This document shows positions 27,262 through 38,000 of a DNA stretch of 64,000 nt, piece by piece. Position 1 is the stretch's first letter. The number at the start of each line of letters is the position of its first letter. Source of the DNA: Mantamonas sphyraenae (Eukaryota; CRuMs; Mantamonadidae). Below the pieces are notes generated by a model that was not told the DNA's origin, searched no databases, and worked only from the letters and a program-made list of their open reading frames with translations. Made by a program: the position numbers and the translations under genes. Where the stretch lies: the NCBI GenBank assembly GCA_026936335.1, contig JAPMXV010000063.1, forward strand, positions 124,001 to 188,000, read 5' to 3'.

Positions 27262-29013
27262 ATGGACAAGGCCCCGTCACAGCGACATCCCATGCTGCGC
27301 GTTGGGGCCCAGCTCACCAGCCTCTGTTCGGAACCCCACCTCCCCGACCCGATGTGGATTGCACAGGCGTGGCGGGCGCTATCTGCCTCGCCTCAGATGC
27401 TGCTGCTTTTGGGGTTGAGCATGTTGTTGGGCTTCAACATCGGGTTCTACTCGCAGATGGAAGGCAGCAGCTTGGTGGCGGCGGACCATTCGTCGAATCC
27501 AGACGTGAGGCACGAGGGCGTGCTGGTGGACGACACGCTGCCCATGATTGAGTGTCGCCGCTACAAACCCATCCCCATTCTCTTTTTTGTACAGGACGAG
27601 GATCACATGACCGCAGAGGTGCGGGATACGCTGGAGAGTGCCCGCAAACACCCGTGTGTAACCCACGTCACCCTGGTACACACCAAACACTACTCCTACC
27701 AAAGCAACCAGTCGCCTGCAGAGAACATCCAGCGTATGCTCGGCACACAGTTTGACTACAAACTCATTTACTCTTTCATGACTCCGCCCGTGGACCTCGG
27801 CGGGTGGGACCCGCCCCCTCCCCCGCCGCCGGACGGCTTTGCCCACATGGAAAACGACAAGGACCCACGCTTCCCCGTATCATCTGCATTCTACTCCCAG
27901 TGTGAAATGAGCCAGTGCATGGTACCTCTCGGTGTCTTTCACGACAAGCTCAACTACCACAACCTCGAGCTCCATCGCGTGCACCGTCTGCCTCGCTCCT
28001 CCATTGTCTTTGTACCCAACACCTACGAGTTTCTGCGCCTGACCCACGCCGACCCTTCCCGTCTCTACGTCCACCTGCCCAGCTGCGTCTCTTCCCATTA
28101 CTTTGAAACAGACGTCATCGACGGCACCCGCAAGATCGACCTCCTCCTCGCCATCGGCCCCAAGGGCGACACCCTCAACCCCATCACCGTCACTCTCAGC
28201 CATGCTCTCAAACAGGGTCACTTTGCACAGTTTACCTCCCGCTGGAACGTTGCCATCATGCATCTGCAGACCGACGGCGTGAAAAAGGTCGTCTACAACG
28301 TCGGCCGCACCAACCAGCGCACCCTGCGCGTGCCCAGCATCGCCAAAATCCTTCGCGACGCTCGCGTTATGGCCTTGGACACAACCATGTACCGTCTCGT
28401 GCCCAAGCTCTTTCCCAAGGCCTTCCTCAGCTGGACTGCGGTGGCGTCCGACGTGCCCCTCGAGGCCCCTGGTGCCATGCACCGTGCTCTGCTGCAGATG
28501 CCCCAACACTGGACCCACGACCAACGCATCCACAACCTCGACCGCTGGCTGCAGAACCTACACCTGCTGCGTTCCAAGACACGGTACGCCCACAACTGGG
28601 CCAGCACACACTACAGTTGCCGCCAACGCGTCGCTCGCATCGTCAACGCCTACCACGCCTTTGTCTCTGCCGAACGTGGCCTCAAGATGAACAGCAAGAT
28701 GCGCTTTGGTTGCCAAGTGGAGAATCTCGACGAAGCCCTCAAGTCCACCCAGCAGGTTGCCCAGTGGCGCGCAGAGAAGTTTGAGCCATCGGGCAAGCAG
28801 TGGAAGGCTGCTGGATACAACGAATTTTGTCGCTGGGAAACCCTGCCTGTGGTCAGTGTCGAAGACCCGCGTGTGCAGCTGCCCAACACTAAGGATGGCA
28901 GTGCCAAAGCCGACAAACCGAGCCCCAACCACGACAACGACGACGACGACCACCACGACAATGTCACACCAAACGACGACCACCACGACAAAAAGAAGCC
29001 TACAGATGAATAG
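27262..29013 (+). CDS. Type II membrane glycosyltransferase, CgeB/GT1-like, copy B
   Basis: A single exon of 583 residues. The membrane anchor is 'MLLLLGLSMLLGFNIGFYSQ', near residue 45 if ATG 27262 is used, or near 16 from ATG 27352. The body parallels copy A: 'FDYKLIYSFMTPPVDLGGW', 'RKIDLLLAIGPKGDTLNPIT', 'ARVMALDTTMYRLVPKLFPK' then 'LSWTAVASDVPLEAPGAMHR', and near the end 'RVARIVNAYHAFVSAERGLK'. A proline run follows residue 170. The C-terminal tail is Asp/His/Lys-rich low complexity. It is probably a Golgi lumenal transferase of unknown sugar. It faces copy A across about 150 bp, which would hold a shared promoter. Sequence divergence between the copies is high, so the duplication is old or fast-evolving. 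Confidence 0.72.
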   Translation: MDKAPSQRHPMLRVGAQLTSLCSEPHLPDPMWIAQAWRALSASPQMLLLLGLSMLLGFNIGFYSQMEGSSLVAADHSSNPDVRHEGVLVDDTLPMIECRRYKPIPILFFVQDEDHMTAEVRDTLESARKHPCVTHVTLVHTKHYSYQSNQSPAENIQRMLGTQFDYKLIYSFMTPPVDLGGWDPPPPPPPDGFAHMENDKDPRFPVSSAFYSQCEMSQCMVPLGVFHDKLNYHNLELHRVHRLPRSSIVFVPNTYEFLRLTHADPSRLYVHLPSCVSSHYFETDVIDGTRKIDLLLAIGPKGDTLNPITVTLSHALKQGHFAQFTSRWNVAIMHLQTDGVKKVVYNVGRTNQRTLRVPSIAKILRDARVMALDTTMYRLVPKLFPKAFLSWTAVASDVPLEAPGAMHRALLQMPQHWTHDQRIHNLDRWLQNLHLLRSKTRYAHNWASTHYSCRQRVARIVNAYHAFVSAERGLKMNSKMRFGCQVENLDEALKSTQQVAQWRAEKFEPSGKQWKAAGYNEFCRWETLPVVSVEDPRVQLPNTKDGSAKADKPSPNHDNDDDDHHDNVTPNDDHHDKKKPTDE

Positions 29014-29138
29014 AGAGTAGAATGATTGGATCATTGTGTGCGTTCATGAGTGCATTTTCCGCCCCTTTGTCGCTCCAGCTTCCGGACCCCGCGGCAATGG
29101 ATTTTTCAGATGCTGCTGCTGGCTGCTGCAAGCACACC

Positions 29139-30137
29139 TCAGTACCCGTCCCTTTCATCCAACTTTGTCTGCCGAATAAAGTCGCTCAGTGCGTCCTCCG
29201 ACTCGTGTGTTTGCACCCAACGCATGCCGGCGACGTCAAAGTTGCTGTCCACCAGCCATTCCAGATTGCGCAGCGAGTTGTCGTTGGACACCACCAGCAC
29301 ATACAACTTTCGTGTCGACGAGCATCGTTGAAGGTCCATGCCCATCTGAAACGTGATCGCATGGTCTGCTGCGTCCTTTGCCGCGTCTCGCGACGCCGAG
29401 TAAACGTCCGCGTTGATGATGTCCACCTTGCCCTTCTTCTGCCTCTCAAACACCCCCTGGCCATAGAACAGACCAAACCACACTCGGTGTACATCCTCAT
29501 CATCCACAAGAGACGCCATGGATGTGGCGTCGAAACTGTCTGCATCCACGTAGCACCAGATCTGCTCCGGCTTGCTAAAGTCGCGTGTCGCAAACACCCG
29601 TTCCGGTTCGGGCTGCGCGCTGCTGCTACCAAAGCTGCTGGTAAGCTCTTCAAACTTAAAGTTGGGTGCGTTGCTGGCATAGAGCGTGTGGCCGAGCGAG
29701 CCACTCGTGGTACTGTTGCTACCGCTGCTGCCGACGTTGTAACCACTGCTGCTCTCCACGTCAACATCCATTTCATACTTTCCTCCGCTGCTGCTGTTCT
29801 GCGCAGCCGCTACTGCAAACCGATGCTGCGAGTACGATCCACCCATGGCCTCAAACACCATATTGGCTGCCGTCTTCTGCGCCGACTTCTTTGAAGACCC
29901 TGTCGCCGCCCTTGCAATTTCGTGAACGCCATTGCTCACTGTGCAACGGCAGGCAAACACAGGTTGGTGGTCAGTCCCCCCCACCTTGCTGTGTTCGTAA
30001 TCCACAGTCAGCCGCGCGTGCTGATCGGTCATCTCTTTCAAGGCGCCAATGGGATTAGTCGTCATTGCCGATTGGTTTGTGTTTGCGGAAACTGCGCGCC
30101 GCGGATCGCGAAGAGTTGAACCCGTCCCTGACTGCAT
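29139..30137 (-). CDS. dsRNA-binding domain fused to NYN/PIN-like domain
   Basis: A single exon of 332 residues from ATG 30137. Residues about 28-98 form a canonical dsRBD: 'NPIGALKEMTDQHARLTVDY', 'DHQPVFACRCTVSNGVHEIA' and the RNA-contacting 'GSSKKSAQKTAANMVFEAMG'. After a Ser/Gly linker, residues about 185-325 look like a NYN/PIN-type Rossmann nuclease: 'QIWCYVDADSFDATSM', 'KDAADHAITFQMGMDLQ' and 'LYVLVVSNDNSLRNLEWL' place acidic residues at three strand ends, as in LabA-like NYN domains. 'DALSDFIRQTK' closes the fold. It may cleave or sequester double-stranded RNA; that function is inference. Its dsRBD half is duplicated directly upstream (30205-30905). Confidence 0.65.
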   Translation of the reverse strand: MQSGTGSTLRDPRRAVSANTNQSAMTTNPIGALKEMTDQHARLTVDYEHSKVGGTDHQPVFACRCTVSNGVHEIARAATGSSKKSAQKTAANMVFEAMGGSYSQHRFAVAAAQNSSSGGKYEMDVDVESSSGYNVGSSGSNSTTSGSLGHTLYASNAPNFKFEELTSSFGSSSAQPEPERVFATRDFSKPEQIWCYVDADSFDATSMASLVDDEDVHRVWFGLFYGQGVFERQKKGKVDIINADVYSASRDAAKDAADHAITFQMGMDLQRCSSTRKLYVLVVSNDNSLRNLEWLVDSNFDVAGMRWVQTHESEDALSDFIRQTKLDERDGY

Positions 30138-30204
30138 CCTCCGCAAACGTCACTCCACATGTTGTCAACGAGGAACTGACTGCATCCATGGCACCCAGTG
30201 CAAC

Positions 30205-30360
30205 TCAAACCAAAGCATCATTGCAATGAAAACATGGCATTCCATTCACGGTCATCTCTTTCAAGGCGCCAATGGGATTAGTCGTCATTGGAGATTGGTT
30301 TGTGTTTGCGGAAACTGCGCGCCGCGGATCGCGAAGAGTTGAACCCGTCCCTGACTGCAT
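30205..30360 (-). pseudogene. Truncated duplicate of the dsRBD gene 5' end
   Basis: This copy repeats the 5' flank and first 37 codons of the dsRBD-NYN gene almost perfectly ('MQSGTGSTLRDPRRAVSANT'). It breaks off at 'ALKEMT', exactly before the dsRBD core. The frame then runs into the next copy's flank and stops after about 51 codons. It belongs to a repeat unit at about 30250-30472. An alternative is that it acts as a duplicated first exon, since GTGAAT follows the break, but I see no acceptor that supports this. Confidence 0.6.
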
Positions 30361-30484
30361 CCTCCGCAAACGTCACTCCACATGTTGTCAACGAGGAACT
30401 GACTGCATCCATGGCACCCAGTGCAACTCAAACCAAAGCATCATTGCAACGAAAACATGGCATTCCATTCATAACCAACCGATG

Positions 30485-30796
30485 CTACTGGTACGATCCA
30501 CCCATGGCCTCAAACACCATGTTGGCTGCCATCTTCTTCGCCGACTTCTTTGAAGACCCTGTCCCCACCATTTCAATTTCGTAAACGCCATTGCTCACTA
30601 TGCATCGGCAGGCAAACACAGGCATGTGGTCGGGCCCCCCCACCTTGCTGTGTTCGTAGTCCACAGTCAGCCGCGCGTGCTGATCAGTCATCTCTTTCAA
30701 GGCGCCAATGGGATTAGTCGTCATTGCCGATTGGTTTGTGTTTGGGGAACCTGCGCGCCGCGGATCGCGAAGAGTTGAACCCGTCCCTGACTGCAT
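30485..30796 (-). CDS. Stand-alone dsRNA-binding domain mini-protein (tandem duplicate)
   Basis: An intact 103-codon frame from ATG 30796, duplicating the flank, N-terminus and complete dsRBD of the gene at 29139-30137. It ends with a stop just after 'FEAMGGSYQ', so the nuclease-like half is absent. The dsRBD keeps 'LTVDYEHSKVGGPDHMPVFA' and 'GTGSSKKSAKKMAANMVFEA'. Differences from the parent are mostly amino-acid-changing (for example Thr to Pro, Gln to Met, Thr to Ile, ARAA to EMVG), while the RNA-contact Lys-Lys and the core remain. It may bind dsRNA without cutting it, as a decoy or regulator; that is inference. A degenerating gene copy is the plain alternative. Confidence 0.55.
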   Translation of the reverse strand: MQSGTGSTLRDPRRAGSPNTNQSAMTTNPIGALKEMTDQHARLTVDYEHSKVGGPDHMPVFACRCIVSNGVYEIEMVGTGSSKKSAKKMAANMVFEAMGGSYQ

Positions 30797-30935
30797 CCTC
30801 CGCAAACGTCACTCCACATGTTGTCAACGATGAACTGACTGCATCCATGGCACCCAGTGCAACTCAAACCAAAGCATCATGGAAAATCTGGCATTCCATT
30901 CCACACAGCGTTCATCCCGCCTCCTTCACACACAG

Positions 30936-33900
30936 CTATTCTCCAGTCAATCTGGACATCACACTGCACAGCTCGCCGTACACAGGGCTCTTGCGAATTG
31001 TGGTCGGCTCGTTGTCGCTCCCGGCTGAAAGCAGCTGGTCCAAAAGCATCAGCAACTGCGTGGCCTCCTCCATCTCACGCACCTCTTCGCTCATGTACAA
31101 CACGTCCAGCGCTTTGACCAGGTGCAGCACAGAGCGCAGTGCAAAGTCCACACTCGACACTTGGTGGTTGTCCTCGTCCTCCGACGGCTCCATAAAGATG
31201 TACTGCTGCACCTGCTCCAGCGCCACAGCCAGCTGGTCTGTGATGTTGGTCACATAGTTCTCCAGCGTTTTCCTCTCCATGTTCTCCAGAACCACGGGGA
31301 ACACCAGCTCCGCAAACGTCGCAGCGCTCTTGCTGCCCAGCTGGTGCAGGTGCTGCGAGAACACACGCTCAAACCACTGATCCACATACATGCACTCCTT
31401 CACCATGTCCGACACAGGATGCGACGTTTGGTTCACCAGGCTCACCAACAAGGCCGTGAGGTCCACGCGCAGCAGCGCAGGGTGCAGGAACGTAGTTTCG
31501 ATCGCCAGCAGCATCGCCAGTTGTACAATACGCTCCAGATGGCTGCGGCTTGCGTGGAACGCCATCAGTGCGCTGCGGCAGATGTTGTCCGCAAAGCGGT
31601 AGTACACCGTGAACTGCTCCTCTTGTTCGAAGCTCACGTTTCGCAACACCTCAACCATTGCAGCCGGCTCCAGCTCCCGGCCATCCCTGTCCAGCATCAG
31701 CTCGCACACACGGTATCGCATTTCCGGGTCGTACACCTCGCTCGGCATCTCCTGCAGACCATCGTAGCCCTCGTCCTTGGCACGGCTGTTTTCAATCTCC
31801 GCGCTGCGCAGCCGGATGAAAAACTGCTCGTGCTCCTCAATCATGCAGCGCACAGCCTCCTCATACAAGCTCGTGTCCACAGCGCACAGAACTGTCACAC
31901 ACTCCTGCGCCTGCATGCGCACAGAGAACGGTGTGCCAGGGTTGCACACGTGGTACATCGCCTTGCTCACAACACCCAGGCGCAGATCCCATGCGTTCAG
32001 CACCCGCGCCTTCACCTGTGCCATCGATGCGCTCAGTCCGCCCTCCTGGCTCTCCACCATCCACGCGCTTGCACGCGTCACCACATCGAAAAAGTCCGTC
32101 ACCATCTGGATTTCCGAATCCTGCCACACCACGCTTGAGCGCGTGTCAATCCACATGCTAAATGTTTCCAAGTTTGCCTCAGCAAACACCACGCAGTCGC
32201 GCTGCGTAGGCAGAAGCACCTTGGCCACGCGCAGGATGTTCTGTGTGTTTTCCTTCACCCGATCGAAGCTGTGGACAAACGTCTTGCTCAGCTGTGTGCG
32301 GTATGCCTGGTTGACGCGCACCAGCTCCTGAATGCAGTTGAAGATCTGATCTGCCGCCTGCGGATACATGTTCGACTGCAGATACAGGTTCTCCGTTGCC
32401 CATGCCCAGTTTGTGTGCCCTGCAATGTACTCTGCAAACTCCTCGTCCACACGCATTGCCCAGAAGATAATCTGGTAGAAAGGCGCAAGGGCAAGTGTGT
32501 TGTAGTACACCAGCCTCGGGATGCCCGGATTCATCGAAATGAAGTTGTCCATGAAGCGCTGGCGCACAGACGGACGCGTCACCAGACGCAGATTCTGTTC
32601 GCATCCTTCACACACGCTTGCAAAGTAGCTCATCAGCTCCTTCTTGCTTTCGTCATGCGCCACTTGCTGGCTGTCGATGGCCTTGTACAGCGGCCAGAAC
32701 TGGGTGTCAAACACCTCACCCAGAGCAAGCTTGTTCTCCTCGCTGTGCACACACCAGCGCAGCAGCTTAAAGTACTGCGCAAGATGGAACGAATCCGCCG
32801 TCGCCTGACTCTTGTTCCCTGAGATCTTGGCGTACGGCTGCAAGTTGGCCAGCATCGGCAGCAGCTCATCGTACAGCGTCTGCAGCTCCTGCAGCGCAAC
32901 CTGCAGCTGCTCCCCACGCACTTCGGCTCCACTGACCACACGTGGGTCTTCCGAGCCCAGATCTTCGGCAATCTCGGCCTGGATCATAGGCACAAGGATG
33001 CTCGCCGGCGTCTCCTCCTCGTCGCCCTCTTCGTTTACAGGCAGGGCCACCAGCTTATGCAGCAGCGATACAGTCGACTCGCGCACCTGTTCGCTGTTGT
33101 TACACACCAGCCAGTCCAGCATCCACATTTGCCGGTTGCGGCGCATCCAATCGGCCACAGTCGGCTCCTCCCCTACCAGTTCTTGCACGTACATCAGGCA
33201 CTTGTGCACAATGTGCGTGTAGTTCATGTTCTCCTGCACAATCTTGACATACTCCGACAACAGATACTCACGGCGCGTCTCGCGCACGCTATCCTGCATC
33301 TGCAGCAGCGCCGTCATCACAGCGTTGTATGTGCCGTACTTCTCTGTGCTCACCATGTCGATGCCCTTCACCAGCTGGTCCACAATTGCCTGTGACATCG
33401 GCACGCTTTCCCAGCACAAGTGCACGCACAGATCCACCAGCGCCTCCGGGTTGCAGCCGTCCGCAAGCGCCTTCTTAAGGAAGCCCGGGTGGAACACCAG
33501 CTCCTTGTCGATGTCGCTCATCTCCTGGATGTCCGACGCAGACATGCCCTCGTCCAGCAGCTGCTTCGGCGACGGGCCCATCTCGCGCGTCTGTTCCGTG
33601 TGGCAGCTGCGCACCAGGTTCGACACCATCGACACCATGTAGAACGTGTCCGGCGTGTTGTACTTGTCGCCCATCTTCTTGGTGTGCTTGCGCACCATCT
33701 GGTCCGCGTACGGCGACTCCTGGTCCAAGTAAAAGTCCACCATGCGCGCCATCACCTGCCTCTGCAGCAGATACTTGCGCTCCGGCAGGCCCAGATTGCC
33801 AAAGTCGCGGAATACCATGAAATAGTGCGAGAATGTTTTCCACGAAAACGCAGCCGACGGCAGCATTTCCAGAAGGTTGTCCATGAAGCGCACGATCACC

Positions 33901-35045
33901 GAACGGGGCACGCCCACAGTTGCCGCACGCAACGGGTTTGCAGGCTCGTCCTCATCCATGGCGTCGCCTGCAGCAGCCACGTCCGCCACACCGCTGCCGG
34001 GACCTCCACTCACGGTCTTGGCCCCCTTGCCGGCCAGTTCTGCGTCTGCACCAACGGCTTCCGTTGCGGCCGCACCTCCTTCCACTTCCATGGACGCCTC
34101 GTCCTCGTCCACCTCCAGGTACAACGGCCGCTCGTCTTCCACCAGTGATTGGATGGCACTCACAATCAGATTGGCAAAGCCTGTGCGCACGATGGACTGG
34201 GAGCACGCAAACAGCATTTGCCGCACCCAGTGCGCCTCCTCCGTCAATGTTTCCAGCAGCATGCGCGCCATGTCGGTGCGCTCCTGCATCAGGTCACACA
34301 GGTACGTCACAAGCGGCTTGAACTGCGACTTGTACTTGGCGTGCGCAAGGCACTCCACAAGAAACTTCAGTGCAAGTTCGACGGTCAGCGCCGAGCACGC
34401 GGCTCCGTCGGCCGTGTCTGCGTCGTACACCACGTGCAGCACATTGACCACAAACCCAAAGTAGTTGCTCTCAAACAGGTTCTTCTCCGTGCAAAACTGC
34501 TGGTTGCTCTTCCAGATGTCCGCGTAGATGCGCGGATCAATCATCGCCGCGGCCTCTTCGCTGCTCAGCGCCTTGTACAGGTTGGCCGGCGTGGCCACAG
34601 GCACCTCGGCCACTGCATCGGCTTCCAACACGCCCTCGCTTCGTTGCTGCTCGGCCACAGCCGCCGCGTCGAGGTATGCCTTGGGGTGCAACAGAGGCGG
34701 TGTCTTTTCCGTGCGTTCGTACACCAGCATGTAGCCAGAGTACATCTTGTCCACCATCTGCAGCTGCTGTTGGCCCGTCTGCTTGTCCGTGACCCAGTGC
34801 GGTTCCTTGCCGCCGTAGCACTGGCTGTCGATGTCTGCCGGCGAGAACGGCTCCACCATCGTGTCGTTGAACTGGAACCATTGCAAATTGTCGCATCCGG
34901 GCGACGGCTCTCGCTCTTTGATGAACGAGTAGTAGTGGCCGCTGTCGGCCGTGCCCATGTGCACCAGCACGCCGCTGAGCGTGTAGTTGTAGTACGAGTC
35001 CTCCTTGTGGGCATCCGACTTTTTGTCTGCGTTCCCCGGTGCCGG

Positions 35046-35089
<44 letters not shown>

Positions 35090-38000
35090 ACGATGCCGCG
35101 TCGCCTGCTTCGCCTGCGTCGCCTGCATTGCTTGTTTCCGGGCCTCCGTTTTCGCGCAGGGCCAGTCCCTCCTTTGTGTACGGCTCCATGTCCAACTTTT
35201 CCGGAAACACCAGGCGGTCGTTGACTTTGGCGCGCATAAACGTCTCCAGGTTGAACTCAAAGCGCTTGAGATGCACAATCAGCGTGTTGGGCAACTCGGC
35301 GATGCAAGCGCGCTTCAGCGCGTCCACGCGTCCACACTCCTCGCACTTGTACTGGTTGTCGCCGTCCAGCATGTCGCCCTTCACATACAGCTCCAGGCAT
35401 TCCTCCAGCGTCGACTTCTTCTGCATGTCCACGCTGAGCGCCAGAAAGTTTTCGGCGCGCTCGCTCACGTGCGAGCAGCCGTCACTGCGTCCGATCACCT
35501 GGTGGCTCAGTTTGCCGCCAAACACGTCGCGCACAATCCTGTGCTGCGGCGACTTGCTGATCGAGTTTTCCACCTTGTCCATGAGGAAGTTGAGAAACTC
35601 GTCCACGTCCTGCTGTTGCGTTGGGTTCATCGGCTGGCCGTCGGGACCCTTGTACGCCAGCGTGAACGGCTTGGTGTCGTAGTAACGCTTTTCGCTCTCC
35701 TGCAGGTTTGCAAACAGCGTCTGCATCTGGTAGAGCACCGAGTCGGCCGTGTCATCTGCGTCCGCAAGCGTCTCGTCGCGGCACGTAAAGAGTGCGTAGC
35801 GGAACGCGGGGATCATGTAGCACTGCTGCATGAGCGAGTTCATGTAGCAGGTTGCGCCCAGGTTCTTCAGTCCCGTGTAGTGTGTGTTCTGCTTGTCAAA
35901 CTGGAACGGGTCGTACGCCCACGTGCTGTGCGACTTTTCCAGGGTGTGCTGCTCGATCAGGCGTACCACAAGCGCGTTGTAGTTGGCTGTGCACTCGGTG
36001 GCCAGCTCGGTCAGCAGACCAAACGCCTGGCGCCTGCTCGTGTCTGTCTTGCACTTGGGTGGGGCCAACAGGCCGTGGTTCTCCTGCGTGGGGATGGCAA
36101 AGAGGCACTCGGTGAACACATGCTCGATGAGCTGCTCGCCTGCAGACACCTTGATGGCCTGCGACTGCGACGCAAGCGTGCTCAGCAGCAGCATGAAGCC
36201 CACAAGCACCTTGTCCACCTCGAAAGAGAAGCGCTGCTCCGTGATCGGATGTGCCTGCACCTGCTCCACCAGCCACTGTGCAAGCTGCACATGATCCTGA
36301 ACCGAGCCCGACGCCGCACCCTGGCACGACTGCAACACAAGCTTGTTCAGCAGGCCAAAGTAGTGGTTGCACGTGCTCGCTTGCGTGCCCACATTGCCAA
36401 TCATGTCCAGCAACATGGCCAGAAACACGGCCTGGGCCGTCTGCGCGTTGTCCGACACCCCCTGGCCCGTGTACTTGGACAGGGCCAGCACGCCTTCGGT
36501 CACAAAGTAGCGCACCGACGGGTCGTTGCAAAACAGGCACAGGCGCGCCCATGCCTCCAGCGGCGACCACGTAAGCAGGGCACTGCACGCGCTTGCGTCC
36601 GTCATGCACACGCCCACCAGCAGCCGCATGCACTGCTCCACAAGCAGGCCTGCTTGCGACTGCGTGCTGGCTTGTGCGTTTGCGCCCTCCTCCTCCTGCA
36701 CCTCGGCGCACTGTTGCACCAGGCCAAGCATGTGCACCATCACCTGTTGGCCGTCAAAGCCATGCTCGCTCAGCGCACCTGCGCGCAGCGCTGGGAACTC
36801 GCTTGTTTTCTTGGCGTCATGGTCGAGCAGGAAGTGGTTGATGCTCTTGAGCAGCAACGTCACACACTCGAAGCGCCTGCTGCCTCGGCTTGCGTCCAGC
36901 AGGTCCTGGCCTTCCATCAGGAAGCGCACCAGATGTGTCACGCCACCCAGCGACACAAAGCGGCTGCTCCATTCCGAGTCTACGCTCACGTCGATGCTCA
37001 GCGACGCCTCCAGGCCGTCGTTGCCTTCCATTGCATCTGCGCCTCCGCTCGGGCTAGCGCCGCTCTCGTCTGCAGCCGACACGCGTCGCAGGCGATCCAC
37101 AATCTGCAGGGCGTACAGCATACGGAACGTGGAGCCCGTGTTGAGCAGCTCGTCCCACGCCACCTGTTGCGAAGCGTCCACGCCAATGTTGGCCAGATCA
37201 GCAAGCATGTTGGCGTTGGTAGGCAGCAGCATGAGCAGATCCCACGTCAGGGCGCCGATCTCCTTGCTCAGCGTGAGCAGCTCAAACAGAAGCTCAAAGT
37301 ACTCTTCACGGGCCATCAGGTTGCTCGGAAAGTGCTCGGGCTGCCCGATCTCCTGGAAGATCTGCTCCAGTCGCTGGAGGCGCGTGGCTTGCTGCTCCAT
37401 GTACCTCAGCTGCGCCGTTTCCCTCTGGCTCTGCTTCAGGTTACGCAGCGCAGACACCGTGCACGATTGCACGATGCCCACTTCGGCCAGGCTCGCCTCC
37501 GTGTCGTACAAGCCCAGGCGGTTGTACACAAGGCGGAAGTTGTCCAGGTTGTCCAGTTCGGGCACCTCCTGCAGCGCACGCGCCTTGACTGCGCCCACTG
37601 TCTCGTGGATGCCAAACTGCGCGCTGAACGACTGGCCGGCCACGCTGCGCACCTGCACGTTGATCAGTGGGCCACGCCAGTCCACACCGTGGCGCTGTAG
37701 CGGCGTGCAATCGTCGATGGCCCGGCAGTGAGCAGCCAACTTCAGGTCAAACTCGTCCAGGAAGGTCTTGAGCACGCTCAGCGAGCGGCGGATCGGCAGT
37801 TCGTTGCTCGTCGATTGCGCCAGTGCCTTGCGCATGTTTTGCATGCAGCTGTGCACGTACTCTGCACGCTTGGCATCCCTGTCCAGGCGCGCGTCCACAC
37901 ACTGGTGCAGCACGTTCAGCGTGGTGATGGCCGTGTTTCCAACCTCGGCATCTTCTGCGTTCAGTGCAATTTCCCACAGGTGATCCACGCCCATCAGCGA

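Larger units (their letters stand above)
29815..30905. repeat. Tandem duplication array: two full and one partial unit
   Basis: Three direct copies are visible. Unit A is about 29820-30249 (inside the dsRBD-NYN gene), unit B is 30250-30472 (5' flank and first codons only), and unit C is about 30480-30905 (flank plus full dsRBD). B and A differ at only a few positions over about 220 bp; C differs more. Each unit carries the same flank of about 110 bp upstream of the ATG, probably a copied promoter or 5' UTR. Confidence 0.9.

Noticed and set aside
35271..37700. 809-codon plus-strand frame
   Set aside because: Antisense shadow of the large USP exon; composition is the complement of its codon usage.
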